From Archangium violaceum Cb vi76 (lineage in GTDB: Bacteria; Myxococcota; Myxococcia; Myxococcales; Myxococcaceae), in the NCBI RefSeq assembly GCF_000733295.1, contig NZ_JPMI01000257.1:1-51885 (forward strand): a stretch of 51,885 bases of DNA, read 5' to 3'. The position numbers and the translations under genes are program-made. The notes under the pieces are model-generated. The model made no database searches and was not told the DNA's origin. It saw only the letters and a program-made list of their open reading frames with translations. Shown piece by piece: positions 1 to 7,722 of the stretch. Positions within the stretch are counted from its first letter, which is position 1, and the number at the start of each line of letters is the position of its first letter.

Positions 1-257
1 CGCCCGTGGCCGTGGATGCGCACCACGTTGGGATGAACGGCCTTGTCCATCAGCAACACGACCTCCCGCCCGGCGCGGGCGTCTCCGGGGCGCAGGGCCA
101 GCTTGAGGGCCAGGACGACGCCGGGATGATGGATGTCCTCCACCCGGTAGGCGGCGCCGTAGCCGCCCACGCCGAGTCGATCCACGATGCGCCAGTGGCC
201 CACCTCCGTGCCCGTGGGCAGGGACTCGGGCCGGAGGACGGGGGTCGTTTCGTACAT
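1..257 (-). CDS. Ser/Thr protein kinase, N-terminal fragment (runs off left edge)
   Basis: Reading the minus strand from an ATG at 257 gives about 85 residues that run off the window. The fragment shows the kinase N-lobe: a glycine-rich loop (LGVGGYGAAY, about residues 28-37), a V-L-A-L-K-L segment carrying the expected ATP-binding lysine near residue 52, and a later HPNVVRIHGHG segment typical of the beta4 strand of Hanks-type kinases. The catalytic loop and everything after lie outside the window. It starts 8 bp after the stop of the DUF2381 gene on the same strand, so the two are probably co-transcribed, a pairing commonly met in myxobacteria. Kinase identity is well supported; substrate and C-terminal architecture cannot be seen. 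Confidence 0.85.
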   Translation of the reverse strand, partial: MYETTPVLRPESLPTGTEVGHWRIVDRLGVGGYGAAYRVEDIHHPGVVLALKLALRPGDARAGREVVLLMDKAVHPNVVRIHGHG

Positions 258-265
258 GGATGATC

Positions 266-1135
266 TCAAGGACTGAAAGGGGTGAGGGACACGGTTCGCC
301 CGCCGTCGCGGTCGCGCAGCTCCAGTTCCCAATGCGGGCCCGTGTCCCTGGTGGGCCGCTCCAACTCCACGGCGAGGGCCCGACGCTCTCCTGGCTGCAG
401 TCGTGTCCCGTCCATCCACACGGGCAGCCGCCGCACTTCCTGGCCCGCCGCGTCCCTCAGCCGGGCCTCGCCGGGGAACCAGGGGCGAGCCTCTTCGCGC
501 AGGTGGAGCTGCGCGACCACCACGATACGGGCGCGCGCGTGGTAGACCTCTTGTTCAGTCACCCGCACATCACTCCACTCGAGTGGCCCCTTCAGCTGCT
601 GCCACGTCACGCCCCGTTGCAGTTCCCCGGAGAGCGCGAGCTTGACGAAGCTGCCCGCCTCGCAGCGGGCGAGCACCTCCTCCAGCCGGGCCTCCAGCGC
701 CGGGACCGAGCGTGGGTGACGGGTGACGCGCACCTGGACATCCACCTCTCGCGCCGCCGGGACGAGCGCGAGCATGGCGTGGGTGGGGGACAGGCCATCG
801 GCGAAGCCCACCTTGAGGAGCAGCGGCTCGTTCTCGGGCAGCGGGAGTGCCGGACGTAGAACCACCAGCCGGGTCGTGGGCTCGACCAGCGCGAAGCGCT
901 CCTCCCGCTGCTGCACGGCGAGCGAGTCCGGATCGATGGACGCATCGAACTCCAGCACCGTGTCGTAGCCGGGGGCGATGCGCACCGCGGGAGCCGGTGC
1001 CGTGGCGCTGTCGGGGAGCACCAGTTGGCGGGCCTTCAGCTCGGGGCTGGAGAGCAGGCGCGGCTGGGCCGCGGCGGAAGTGGCGCTCAACAGGGGCAGC
1101 AGACACAGGGCACGGCGCGGAAGGACGAGGGTCAC
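266..1135 (-). CDS. DUF2381 family exported protein
   Basis: This 289-residue protein starts at GTG 1135, with GGAGG about 10 bases upstream. It has a signal peptide (hydrophobic run about residues 8-20, cleavage after SAAA or SAAAQ). The body carries features I recognise from the Myxococcus paralogous family DUF2381: an early V-R-I-A-P-G-Y-D-T-V-L-E-F segment, a central E-P-L-L-L-K-V-G-F segment followed by P-T-H-A, and a C-terminal half ending in a beta-rich W-E-L-E-L-R-D-R-D segment. No catalytic motif is visible. The family has no established function; its members often sit beside Ser/Thr kinase genes, as here. An accessory or envelope role for the kinase partner is inference. Confidence 0.8.
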   Translation of the reverse strand: MTLVLPRRALCLLPLLSATSAAAQPRLLSSPELKARQLVLPDSATAPAPAVRIAPGYDTVLEFDASIDPDSLAVQQREERFALVEPTTRLVVLRPALPLPENEPLLLKVGFADGLSPTHAMLALVPAAREVDVQVRVTRHPRSVPALEARLEEVLARCEAGSFVKLALSGELQRGVTWQQLKGPLEWSDVRVTEQEVYHARARIVVVAQLHLREEARPWFPGEARLRDAAGQEVRRLPVWMDGTRLQPGERRALAVELERPTRDTGPHWELELRDRDGGRTVSLTPFSP

Positions 1136-1218
1136 TTCGGAAGTTCCTCCGGCGGGTGAACCTAGCAGGTCATGCGGCGCGGAGGGAGCCGTTGTCCGCG
1201 AGGAGCGGCCATGCTGAG

Positions 1219-1494
1219 ATGCGGGTTCGTTCTATGTCGAGGGTGGTCATGACCGGAAGACTGCTGGCCTGGATGCCGTTGCTCGTCTTGGGGACGGCCT
1301 GCCCGACCACCTGGGGCAAGGAAGGTCACGTGCAGAAGACCTTCCACAAGAACATCCTCAGAGAGACATTGATTCACAGGTCGTGCCCCATGACGGACGA
1401 GCAGTGGGTGCTGCGCTGTGGCTCCGCGGTCGACCATTCAGGAGATTGCCCTGAACCGTGTCCTCTTCCTGATGAGATCGAAGAGGAGTGGTAG
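1219..1494 (+). CDS. small Cys-containing putative lipoprotein
   Basis: A 91-residue product. ATG at 1219 follows AGGAG (1201-1205) by 13 bases; in-frame ATGs at 1234 and 1249 are alternative starts, and the last gives the most compact signal peptide. The N-terminus has Arg residues, then a hydrophobic stretch (LLAWMPLLVLGTAC) ending in a cysteine that could be lipidated, although the -3 residue (Gly) is not ideal for a lipobox. The mature part is short, with four further cysteines in the last 40 residues and a strongly acidic tail (EIEEEW). I recognise no family. Its stop is 14 bp before the next start, so it probably forms a bicistron with the Cys-rich protein at 1509. Confidence 0.6.
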   Translation: MRVRSMSRVVMTGRLLAWMPLLVLGTACPTTWGKEGHVQKTFHKNILRETLIHRSCPMTDEQWVLRCGSAVDHSGDCPEPCPLPDEIEEEW

Positions 1495-1508
1495 GTGATT
1501 GAGTCTTG

Positions 1509-2387
1509 ATGGGACGACCCATGCTGCGGCGCGTGCTCCTGGTTGCTTTGGCCTGTACGCTTCTCCTGCTTCCAATGGCATGGCTGCTCTCTAGTGCCAT
1601 GCCGCGGACGAGCCTTGGCGAGCGGCAGGGGGCGAGGCTCATTCCGGTACTGGCTCACGATGTCCGGCAATCCCTGCTGACCTACCGAAGGGACTGTCGT
1701 ACGGACGCGGACTGCGAACCACCGCTGGGATGCCTCATCAAGAGGGCTTCGGCGCTTCACATGTGTGTGGACAGCACGTGCGAAACAGACCAGCAATGTG
1801 ACGAGGGCTTCTCTTGTGTGCCCTTCAAGACCGTTGATGGGAAGGCGATTGTTCGCACCTGTTCGCTGGTGGGACAGAGGAAGGAGGGAGAGCGGTGTAA
1901 GGTGCTCCCCGCAGTCCAGCGCGATGGTTGTGAGCTGGGCCTGCTTTGTCAGGGACGGTGCGGCCGTCCGTGCCAGTTGGGGGACCCCTCCGGATGTCCT
2001 GACGGCTTCTTTTGCGCGGAAGGCCCTCAAGGGCCTCCCTCGTGTCTACCTACATGTGCGGGCCACTCATGTCCCGACGGCTTGGAGTGTCTTCCTCGCG
2101 GAAAGGGCGTTTCTGTCTGTGCCCGAATTCATGGTGAGGATTGCCGGAAGAATCCGTGTCCCGAGCTGCACCTCTGCCGGGTTCTCGAACCTCCGCAGCG
2201 TCCCTGGGAGCTCCGGACGGAATGCAGACGAATCTGTGACAAGGATGCCTCTTGCCCTGCTGGGTACTTCTGCCACGACTTCGGGTGCCGCAAGCCCTGT
2301 GCGCCAGAGTCTCCCGAGACCTGCGGACCGGGGCTGACCTGTGGACAGCACTACCCGGATGACCCCTGGTTCTGTATGCCGGGCTGA
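1509..2387 (+). CDS. Cys-rich exported or membrane-anchored protein, function unknown
   Basis: A 292-residue product from ATG 1509, preceded by AGGTG 11 bases upstream; a TTG at 1506 and ATG 1521 are alternatives. The N-terminus is basic then hydrophobic (residues about 7-30), a signal peptide or anchor without a clear lipobox. From about residue 60 onward it is packed with some 30 cysteines in small-domain patterns such as D-C-x5-C-x5-G-C and C-D-E-G-F-S-C, interspersed with short Pro/Gly linkers. These resemble the disulfide-knotted C-x-x-D-x-x-C-P-x-G-x-x-C modules found in many exported myxobacterial proteins. It must fold outside the cytoplasm. No catalytic residues are recognisable. It is likely co-expressed with the small lipoprotein upstream. 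Confidence 0.8.
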   Translation: MGRPMLRRVLLVALACTLLLLPMAWLLSSAMPRTSLGERQGARLIPVLAHDVRQSLLTYRRDCRTDADCEPPLGCLIKRASALHMCVDSTCETDQQCDEGFSCVPFKTVDGKAIVRTCSLVGQRKEGERCKVLPAVQRDGCELGLLCQGRCGRPCQLGDPSGCPDGFFCAEGPQGPPSCLPTCAGHSCPDGLECLPRGKGVSVCARIHGEDCRKNPCPELHLCRVLEPPQRPWELRTECRRICDKDASCPAGYFCHDFGCRKPCAPESPETCGPGLTCGQHYPDDPWFCMPG

Positions 2388-2402
2388 GTGCCCGTCTCCC
2401 GG

Positions 2403-3287
2403 CTACCCGTACGACTCCCGTTTGATCCGCTTGTCCTCGAGGCCGAGCGTGTGGAGGTGGCCGAGCACCGCCTCCATGAAGCGCGGCGTGGCGGGGGTGC
2501 GCGTCTCCAGCGCCTTGCGCCGGTCCCACGGGGTGATGGCCGGGCCGCACACGTAGACGAGGCACGTGGCCCTGTCCGGGATGAGCTCCTCCAGCAGGGC
2601 CTCGCCCACGCGGCCCTTGCGCACGGTGGCGCCGAAGCGCGACTCGTCCGTTTCCCGGGTGAGGGTGTGCACCACGCGCAGCCTGCCCGGGTGCGCGCGC
2701 TCGAGCGCCTCGAGGGCCTCGCGGTAGAGGATGTCGCCCCACGTCTTGTTGGAGCAGATGACGGTGTGGCGTGGCTTGAGGCCCCGGTGCAGGGCGTCCT
2801 TGATGATGGAGAAGTTGGGCACCGCGCCGGAGCCGGCGACGATGTGGACGAGGTGGTCCGTGCGCTCCTCCACGTCGTCCGGCAGCACGTAGGGCCCCAT
2901 GAAGCCCAGCACCTTCATGCGCGAGCCGGTGAGCGGCGCGTGGACGAGGTAGGGCGAGAGCAGGGGCGGGTAGCGGGTGAAGCCGGGGATGTAGTCCTCG
3001 TCCTTCACGGTGATGGCCACCAGGGGCTCGTGCGGCGCGGAGGCGAGCGAGTACGAGCGCGCGGGCTCCTTGCGGCCCTTGTGCTCCTGGAGGTAGGCGG
3101 AGAAGCGGCCCAGCGCGGGGAACTGGTGCGGGTCCAGGTTGAGGAACTGGCCGGCCTTGTACTCGGGGCGCTCCGGGCCGAAGTCCAGGGAGAGGGTGGC
3201 GGTGTCGTGCGTCTCCAGGCGCACCTCGCTCACCGTTACCTCGTACTCCTTGGGACGATTCCGGGCGGTCGTCACGGCTGCGCTCAT
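2403..3287 (-). CDS. ferredoxin-NADP reductase-like FAD/NAD(P) oxidoreductase
   Basis: A 294-residue flavoprotein of the FNR superfamily. The chosen ATG at 3287 has AGGAAG six bases upstream; upstream extension is unlikely. The FAD domain (about 15-115) contains the R-S-Y-S-L-A-S-A-P flavin-binding motif (consensus RxYS). The NAD(P) domain (about 140-270) contains V-A-G-S-G-A-V-P (family consensus GxGxxP) and a Y-V-C-G-P-A near the C-terminus, the usual CGP motif. There is no N- or C-terminal [2Fe-2S] Cys cluster, so it must pass electrons to or from a separate partner. No ferredoxin or oxygenase gene lies nearby, so the physiological partner is unknown. It is divergent from the RNA methyltransferase at 3359. 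Confidence 0.85.
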   Translation of the reverse strand: MSAAVTTARNRPKEYEVTVSEVRLETHDTATLSLDFGPERPEYKAGQFLNLDPHQFPALGRFSAYLQEHKGRKEPARSYSLASAPHEPLVAITVKDEDYIPGFTRYPPLLSPYLVHAPLTGSRMKVLGFMGPYVLPDDVEERTDHLVHIVAGSGAVPNFSIIKDALHRGLKPRHTVICSNKTWGDILYREALEALERAHPGRLRVVHTLTRETDESRFGATVRKGRVGEALLEELIPDRATCLVYVCGPAITPWDRRKALETRTPATPRFMEAVLGHLHTLGLEDKRIKRESYG

Positions 3288-3358
3288 GGCCTGCTTCCTA
3301 CCAGCCCGGTGGACGTTCCTTCGAGGAAAGCATTGCGGCCGGGCGTCAGCCGCGGACA

Positions 3359-4501
3359 ATGCCGCTTCAGGTGACGAACGTCCAACAGAGGGAGCACGTC
3401 TTCGTCCCGGCGCTGCCGGGGCTGGAGCCCGCCGTCCACACCGAGGCCGAGGCCCTGGGCTTCTCGTCCCGTCCGGTGGACGGAGGCGTGGAGCTCACGG
3501 GCGCGCCGGGGCTGCACCAGGAGGCCAACCTGCGGTTGCGCACGGCGAGCCGGGTGTGGCTGCGCCTGGGGCGCTTCGCCGCGGCGGACGCCAACGCCCT
3601 CGCCAAGGGCCTGGCGGGGTTGCCCCTGGGCCCGGTGTGGGACGGGCGGACGGTGCCGCGGCTCTCGGTGGTGCTGCACCGCGCGTGCTTCAAGGGGCCG
3701 GACGCGGTGCTGGCCGCCGCGGCACGGGCCTGGGGGTTGCCCTCGGTGGAGCGCGCGGGCCCGCTGGACGAGGAGTCCTCGGAGGGCCTCACCCTGCTGG
3801 TCCGCGTGGAGGGCGACACGTGCACGGTGAGCGCGGACACCAGCGGCGAGCCGATGCACCGGCGCGGGTACCGGCAGGAGGTGAGCCGGGCGCCCCTGCG
3901 CGAGACGCTCGCGGCGGGCATCCTGGTGCTGGCCGGGTATGACGGGGTGGAGCCGCTGGTGGACCCGATGTGCGGCTCGGGCACCTTCCTCATCGAGGGC
4001 GCGTGGATGTCCCAGCGGCGGGCGCCGGGGCTCCAGCGGACGTTCGCCTTCGAGCGCTTCCCCGGCTTCGACGCGGTGGATTGGGGCGCGCGCAAGGCGA
4101 GGGCGGAGGCGGAGGCCCTGTCCTCACCGCGCTCGGCGCTGAGGGGCTACGACATCAACGCGGGCTCGCTGGGCACGGCGCGGCGCAACGCGCGGCGGGC
4201 CGGGGTGACGCTCACGTTGGAGCGCCAGGACGTGCGCACGCTGGCGGCACCGGCGGGGCTCGGGCCCGGGCTGGTGGTGGTGAATCCTCCCTACGGCAAG
4301 CGGGTGGGGGAGGCGGAGGACCTGCCGGGGTTGTACCGGGCGATGGGCGCCACCTTCCGGCGGGCCTTCCCGGGATGGCGCGCCGCGGTGCTGCTCCCGG
4401 AGGACCCGGGCCTCCTTCGCGCGCTGGGCCTGCCCGAGGGGCGCGACCTCCCGGTGCGCAACGGCGGCCTGCGCTGCCGCCTGCGGGTGAGCCCGCTCTA
4501 G
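3359..4501 (+). CDS. class I SAM-dependent RNA methyltransferase (THUMP/RlmL-N type)
   Basis: A 380-residue protein resembling the N-terminal half of RlmL and related THUMP-methyltransferases that make N2-methylguanosine in 23S rRNA or tRNA. Residues 1-170 form the substrate-binding region expected to hold ferredoxin-like and THUMP domains, including an M-H-R-R-G-Y-R segment before the catalytic domain. The Rossmann part has the SAM motif DPMCGSGTFLIEGA (about 203-216) and the catalytic motif V-V-N-P-P-Y-G-K-R (NPPY, about 308-316), diagnostic of amino-group methylation of guanine. No clear Shine-Dalgarno precedes ATG 3359. Its TAG stop shares the tetranucleotide CTAG with the stop of the convergent kinase gene. 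Exact target nucleotide cannot be decided. Confidence 0.88.
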   Translation: MPLQVTNVQQREHVFVPALPGLEPAVHTEAEALGFSSRPVDGGVELTGAPGLHQEANLRLRTASRVWLRLGRFAAADANALAKGLAGLPLGPVWDGRTVPRLSVVLHRACFKGPDAVLAAAARAWGLPSVERAGPLDEESSEGLTLLVRVEGDTCTVSADTSGEPMHRRGYRQEVSRAPLRETLAAGILVLAGYDGVEPLVDPMCGSGTFLIEGAWMSQRRAPGLQRTFAFERFPGFDAVDWGARKARAEAEALSSPRSALRGYDINAGSLGTARRNARRAGVTLTLERQDVRTLAAPAGLGPGLVVVNPPYGKRVGEAEDLPGLYRAMGATFRRAFPGWRAAVLLPEDPGLLRALGLPEGRDLPVRNGGLRCRLRVSPL

Positions 4502-6114
4502 CGGGTGGAGGGGAGGGGCTTGGGCTCCAGCTGGAGCGGCAATCGCAGCTCGAAGCGCGCGCCGCCTCCGTGCCGCTGGCTCACCGACACCGTGCCCCCA
4601 TGGGCGAGCACCACCCGCCGCACCACGGCCAGGCCCAGTCCCGTGCCCGTGGTGCGCGTGGTGAAGAAGGGCTCGAAGATGCGATGGACATCCCCCGAGG
4701 CGACGCCGGGGCCCTGGTCCTCCACGATGAGGCAGAGGCCCTCCGGCACGCCCCCCACCGCCACACGCACCAGCCCTCCCGTGGGCGAGGCCTGCACCGC
4801 GTTGCGCAACAGGTTCTCCATCGCCAGTTGCAGCAGCGTCTCGTCCGCCTGAATCACGGGCAGGCCGGGTGTCTCGTCCATCGTCACCTTCACGGTGCCC
4901 AGCTGGCGCCGCTCGTGGAAGAGCTCCAGCGTGCGCCGGGCCAGCTCCCCCAGGTTGAGCGGGCGCGGCCGGGGCTCCAGCGGACGCACCACGTCCAACA
5001 GGTCGCGCACCATCGCGTCCAGCCGCGTGGCCTCCTCCTCCAGCATCTCCACCGCGCTCGTGCCCACGGGGCCCAGCTTGTCCCGCTTGAGCACCGCCAC
5101 CGCGTTGAGGATGGAGCCCAGCGGGTTGCGTACCTCGTGGGCCACCACGCCCGCGGCCTCGCCGAGCACCGTCAGCCGCTCCTGCGCCACCAGCTCCGAC
5201 TGCAGCCGCGACAGCTCGGCCAGCCGCAGGGCGGCCAGCCGGTGGTGGCGCACGTTCTCCAGCGCTCCGCCCACCTGCCGCGCGAACAACTCCAGCGTGG
5301 CCGCGCTCGTGGGCGTCAGCGTCGTGCCCTGGACGGACAACACCCCGTAGGGTTGCCCCTCCACGAAGATGGGGGCGTCCAGGGCCCGGACGACGGGGTG
5401 GGCACGCCGCATCTGCGCCAGCAGCTCCGAGGGATGGAAGTTCTCCAGGGCCCGCAGGAAATCCTGGTGGAAGGCCGCCTTGCGCCGGGTGAGCACCTCC
5501 TCGAGGTGGGGGATGCTGGCGCGGGGAAAGCGCACTTCCTGAATGGGCTTCCCATAGAGCAGCTCGCCAGCGGCCACCTGGGCGGGGTCCTGCCGCATGG
5601 GCCCATGGACGAGCACTTCCCCCTCGAGCAACAGCACCGTCACGAAGAAGCCCTGCTGGTGGATGGCCTCCACGGCCGTCTCCAGTACCGTCTGCTCGTC
5701 GCGGCAGCGCACCATCTCACCGGCCGTCTGCACGAGTGCCTCGGTGAGCCGCCGCGTGCTGGCCTCGCCCTCGGCGTCCGTCAGCATCAGCAGCAGCTCC
5801 CCGGGCTTGGGCCCCTCGCCCCGGCGCATGCACCAGGTCCGCTCCTGGCCTCCCGCCTCGCGGAGGCGGACCCACACCGTGTCGGGGAGTCCCTGCCCGC
5901 TCGCGAGGTTCGCGTGCATGGGCTCCAACCACGACTGATCCCCGGGCGCGTAGCGGGCCAGCAGCTTCAGGAGCTCCGTGGCCCGCACCTCCTCCAGGCC
6001 GATGCCCAGCAACCTCAGCAGCGCCGGGTTGGCGTAGACCACGTAGTTGTCGCGTACCACGAGGACTGGAGCGGGGAACCCCTCGAGCGGCCGGTACTCC
6101 GCCATGTCGGACAC
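4498..6114 (-). CDS. PAS-GAF sensor histidine kinase
   Basis: A 538-residue soluble histidine kinase. I prefer the GTG at 6114 because GGGAGGAG lies five bases upstream; ATG 6105 is the alternative. Domains in order: PAS (about 8-120, with Y-V-V-Y-A-N-P-A-L-L-R-L-L-G), GAF-like (about 130-290), a coiled linker, dimerisation domain with the H-box A-H-E-V-R-N-P-L (His near 325), and the HATPase with N box E-N-L-L-R-N-A-V, G1 E-D-Q-G-P-G-V, F box F-E-P-F-F-T-T and G2 G-T-G-L-G-L. No transmembrane segment is seen, so it senses a cytoplasmic signal. There is no cognate regulator adjacent; the stand-alone receiver at 7208 is 1.1 kb away on the same strand and is a possible but unproven partner. Confidence 0.92.
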   Translation of the reverse strand: MSDMAEYRPLEGFPAPVLVVRDNYVVYANPALLRLLGIGLEEVRATELLKLLARYAPGDQSWLEPMHANLASGQGLPDTVWVRLREAGGQERTWCMRRGEGPKPGELLLMLTDAEGEASTRRLTEALVQTAGEMVRCRDEQTVLETAVEAIHQQGFFVTVLLLEGEVLVHGPMRQDPAQVAAGELLYGKPIQEVRFPRASIPHLEEVLTRRKAAFHQDFLRALENFHPSELLAQMRRAHPVVRALDAPIFVEGQPYGVLSVQGTTLTPTSAATLELFARQVGGALENVRHHRLAALRLAELSRLQSELVAQERLTVLGEAAGVVAHEVRNPLGSILNAVAVLKRDKLGPVGTSAVEMLEEEATRLDAMVRDLLDVVRPLEPRPRPLNLGELARRTLELFHERRQLGTVKVTMDETPGLPVIQADETLLQLAMENLLRNAVQASPTGGLVRVAVGGVPEGLCLIVEDQGPGVASGDVHRIFEPFFTTRTTGTGLGLAVVRRVVLAHGGTVSVSQRHGGGARFELRLPLQLEPKPLPSTR

Positions 6115-6172
6115 TTCATCTCCTCCCGGATGCAATCACTTCCGCCGTGCTCCGTAGACCCAAGCGTAGGGC

Positions 6173-6301
6173 ATGACGGGGGAAATGCACATGCGCTTCG
6201 CCAACGTGACGAATCCGGACGAGCTTGAACTGAAGGCCGTGGTGGTGGTGGCGGCCGGCTACCTGATGCTGGCCGCCATCTTCCTCAGCGGCTTGTTGTA
6301 G
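6173..6301 (+). CDS. 42-residue single-span membrane protein (putative)
   Basis: A short frame on the plus strand between two minus-strand genes. From ATG 6173 it encodes 42 residues; ATGs at 6185 and 6191 are in frame, and 6191 has a GGGGGAA purine tract 6-7 bases upstream, so a 36-residue form is likely. The N-terminal half is polar and acidic (TNPDELEL) and the C-terminal 21 residues are continuously hydrophobic (AVVVVAAGYLMLAAIFLSGLL split by no charge), a textbook transmembrane helix. Its last 17 bases overlap the 3' end of the convergent PilZ gene. No family recognised. The amphipathic-to-hydrophobic layout and good ribosome site argue for a real gene, but the short length leaves doubt. 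Confidence 0.5.
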   Translation: MTGEMHMRFANVTNPDELELKAVVVVAAGYLMLAAIFLSGLL

Positions 6302-7187
6302 TCGCCCCGGCGCGGCCACCGCTGCGGAGGAACTCGTCGAGGAACGAGCGCTCCTCCGCGCGCAGATCCGCCAGGCCGAGGCCGTAGCCGCGCGGCTGCT
6401 TGCCGTCATCCAGCGTGTACTCCCAGATGACGGAGCTGCGCAGCTTGATCTGCTTCTGCTGCTGCTCGAAGTGGAGCACCAGGTCCACGCGCGTGCCCAG
6501 CCGCAGCGGCTTGTCGGTGGGGATGAAGAGGCCGCCGGCCTGGAGGTTGATGATGCGGTGGTCGGTGAAGATGCCCAGGGTGCGCGGGGTCACCTTGACG
6601 TCCACCTGGAGCCGGTCGTTGCGCGTCTGCTGCAGCCCGACGAACTCCTCGGCCCGGTAGGTGTAGACCGGAGCCTGCTGCTGCTGGACGGCGCGCACCC
6701 CGGCGTGGGGCGTGCCCGTCCGGGCGCCGGGGGCCGCACGGGGGGCCTGGGCCTCCGCCTCGCGCATGCGGTTGGAGAGCAGCTCGAAGACCTCGGCGTG
6801 CACCTTGCGCAGCTCGGGATGGGTGTCCGGGCCCTGGTGCTCCGGCGAGTAGCGCTTCGCCAGCCGGAAGAAGGCGCCGCGCAGCTCCTCCACCGGCGCG
6901 TCCGGCTTCACGCCGAAGAGCTGGTGGGCCGGCATCCCCTGCATCTGCCGCAGCTGCTGGCGTATCCGCTCGGCCTGCTGCCGCTCGGCGGCCGGGTTGG
7001 CCGTGAGCGCGCCCAGCAGATCCTTCACCTCGTTGAACTGCTCGATGGGCTCCCACGAGGAGCCGTCGCGCGAGGCGCGGGTGACGGCCCTGAGCCGCCC
7101 CGAGCCGATCAGCTCACGCAGCGACTGGAGCGTCAGGGGCCCCAGCACGCGACCGATGGAATCTCCGATCCAGTAATTCGTCGACAC
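6285..7187 (-). CDS. GYF-like / J-like / PilZ domain protein
   Basis: A 300-residue cytoplasmic protein. Residues about 4-60 look like a GYF_2-type domain (Y-W-I-G-D-S-I-G-R-V-L-G-P-L-T, then L-R-E-L-I-G-S-G-R-L). Residues about 80-150 resemble a J domain (H-Q-L-F-G-V, E-E-L-R-G-A-F-F-R-L-A-K-R-Y-S-P-E); the HPD tripeptide is not in the usual position between helices, so Hsp70 stimulation is doubtful. Residues about 190-295 form a PilZ domain, with N-L-Q-A-G-G-L-F in place of the D/N-x-S-x-x-G motif. A clear RxxxR c-di-GMP motif is missing, so nucleotide binding is uncertain. The gene lies 20 bp upstream of the receiver gene at 7208 on the same strand and probably shares its transcript. Confidence 0.8.
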   Translation of the reverse strand: MSTNYWIGDSIGRVLGPLTLQSLRELIGSGRLRAVTRASRDGSSWEPIEQFNEVKDLLGALTANPAAERQQAERIRQQLRQMQGMPAHQLFGVKPDAPVEELRGAFFRLAKRYSPEHQGPDTHPELRKVHAEVFELLSNRMREAEAQAPRAAPGARTGTPHAGVRAVQQQQAPVYTYRAEEFVGLQQTRNDRLQVDVKVTPRTLGIFTDHRIINLQAGGLFIPTDKPLRLGTRVDLVLHFEQQQKQIKLRSSVIWEYTLDDGKQPRGYGLGLADLRAEERSFLDEFLRSGGRAGATTTSR

Positions 7188-7207
7188 GCGGTCTCCTCGT
7201 GAGGGGC

Positions 7208-7579
7208 TCAGTGGGCCAGGGCCTTCCGGACGGCGAGGGCGATCTCCAACGGATGGAAGGGCTTGCCCACGAAGCCCACGGCCCCGGCGGACATCGCCTG
7301 CTCCACCACGGGCTCGGCATCCATGCTGCTGATGATGAGCACCCGCGTGTCGGGAGATGACTCCTTGATGGCGGCCAGCACCTCCAGCCCGCTGCGCCGG
7401 GGCATGAAGAGATCCAGCAGCATCACCGAGGGATGCTCGCGCGCCGCCACCTCGAGCCCCTCCTGCCCATCGGAGGCCTCGAGCAGCCTCACATCCAGAC
7501 CACTCTCGTGGATGGCGTCTTTCAGGAGGTGACGGACGAAACGATCGTCATCGACCAGCAGGAGCGTCGGGGTGGTCAT
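7208..7579 (-). CDS. stand-alone CheY-like response regulator receiver
   Basis: A 123-residue single-domain receiver. ATG 7579 begins M-T-T-P-T-L-L-L-V-D-D-D, giving the acidic pocket (D10-D12); the phosphoacceptor is D56 in L-L-D-L-F-M-P, the conserved Ser/Thr is at 84-85 (I-I-S-S) and the conserved lysine is K106 in G-K-P. There is no output domain, so it must act by protein-protein contact. Being directly downstream of the PilZ protein (start 20 bp after that stop in the direction of transcription is reversed: the PilZ gene is read first) suggests a joint signalling task, possibly in motility or polarity, but this is inference. Motifs are complete, so phosphorylation competence is expected. 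Confidence 0.92.
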   Translation of the reverse strand: MTTPTLLLVDDDRFVRHLLKDAIHESGLDVRLLEASDGQEGLEVAAREHPSVMLLDLFMPRRSGLEVLAAIKESSPDTRVLIISSMDAEPVVEQAMSAGAVGFVGKPFHPLEIALAVRKALAH

Positions 7580-7722
7580 GCGCGTGAATGGTAAAGCATA
7601 TCCCAGACGAATGCCCGCACAACCTGAAACGCCGTGCATCGCTGAACGCAGCGTGAAAGAGGATGGACGGGAAGTCGACGTATGCGTGCCGCGCCGCCTG
7701 CTTTTCGAGTAAGTGAGAGCGC

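Noticed and set aside
3970-6228. A 752-codon plus-strand frame antisense to the histidine kinase
   Set aside because: Same antisense bias and it begins inside the methyltransferase gene. The kinase has complete H, N and G boxes.
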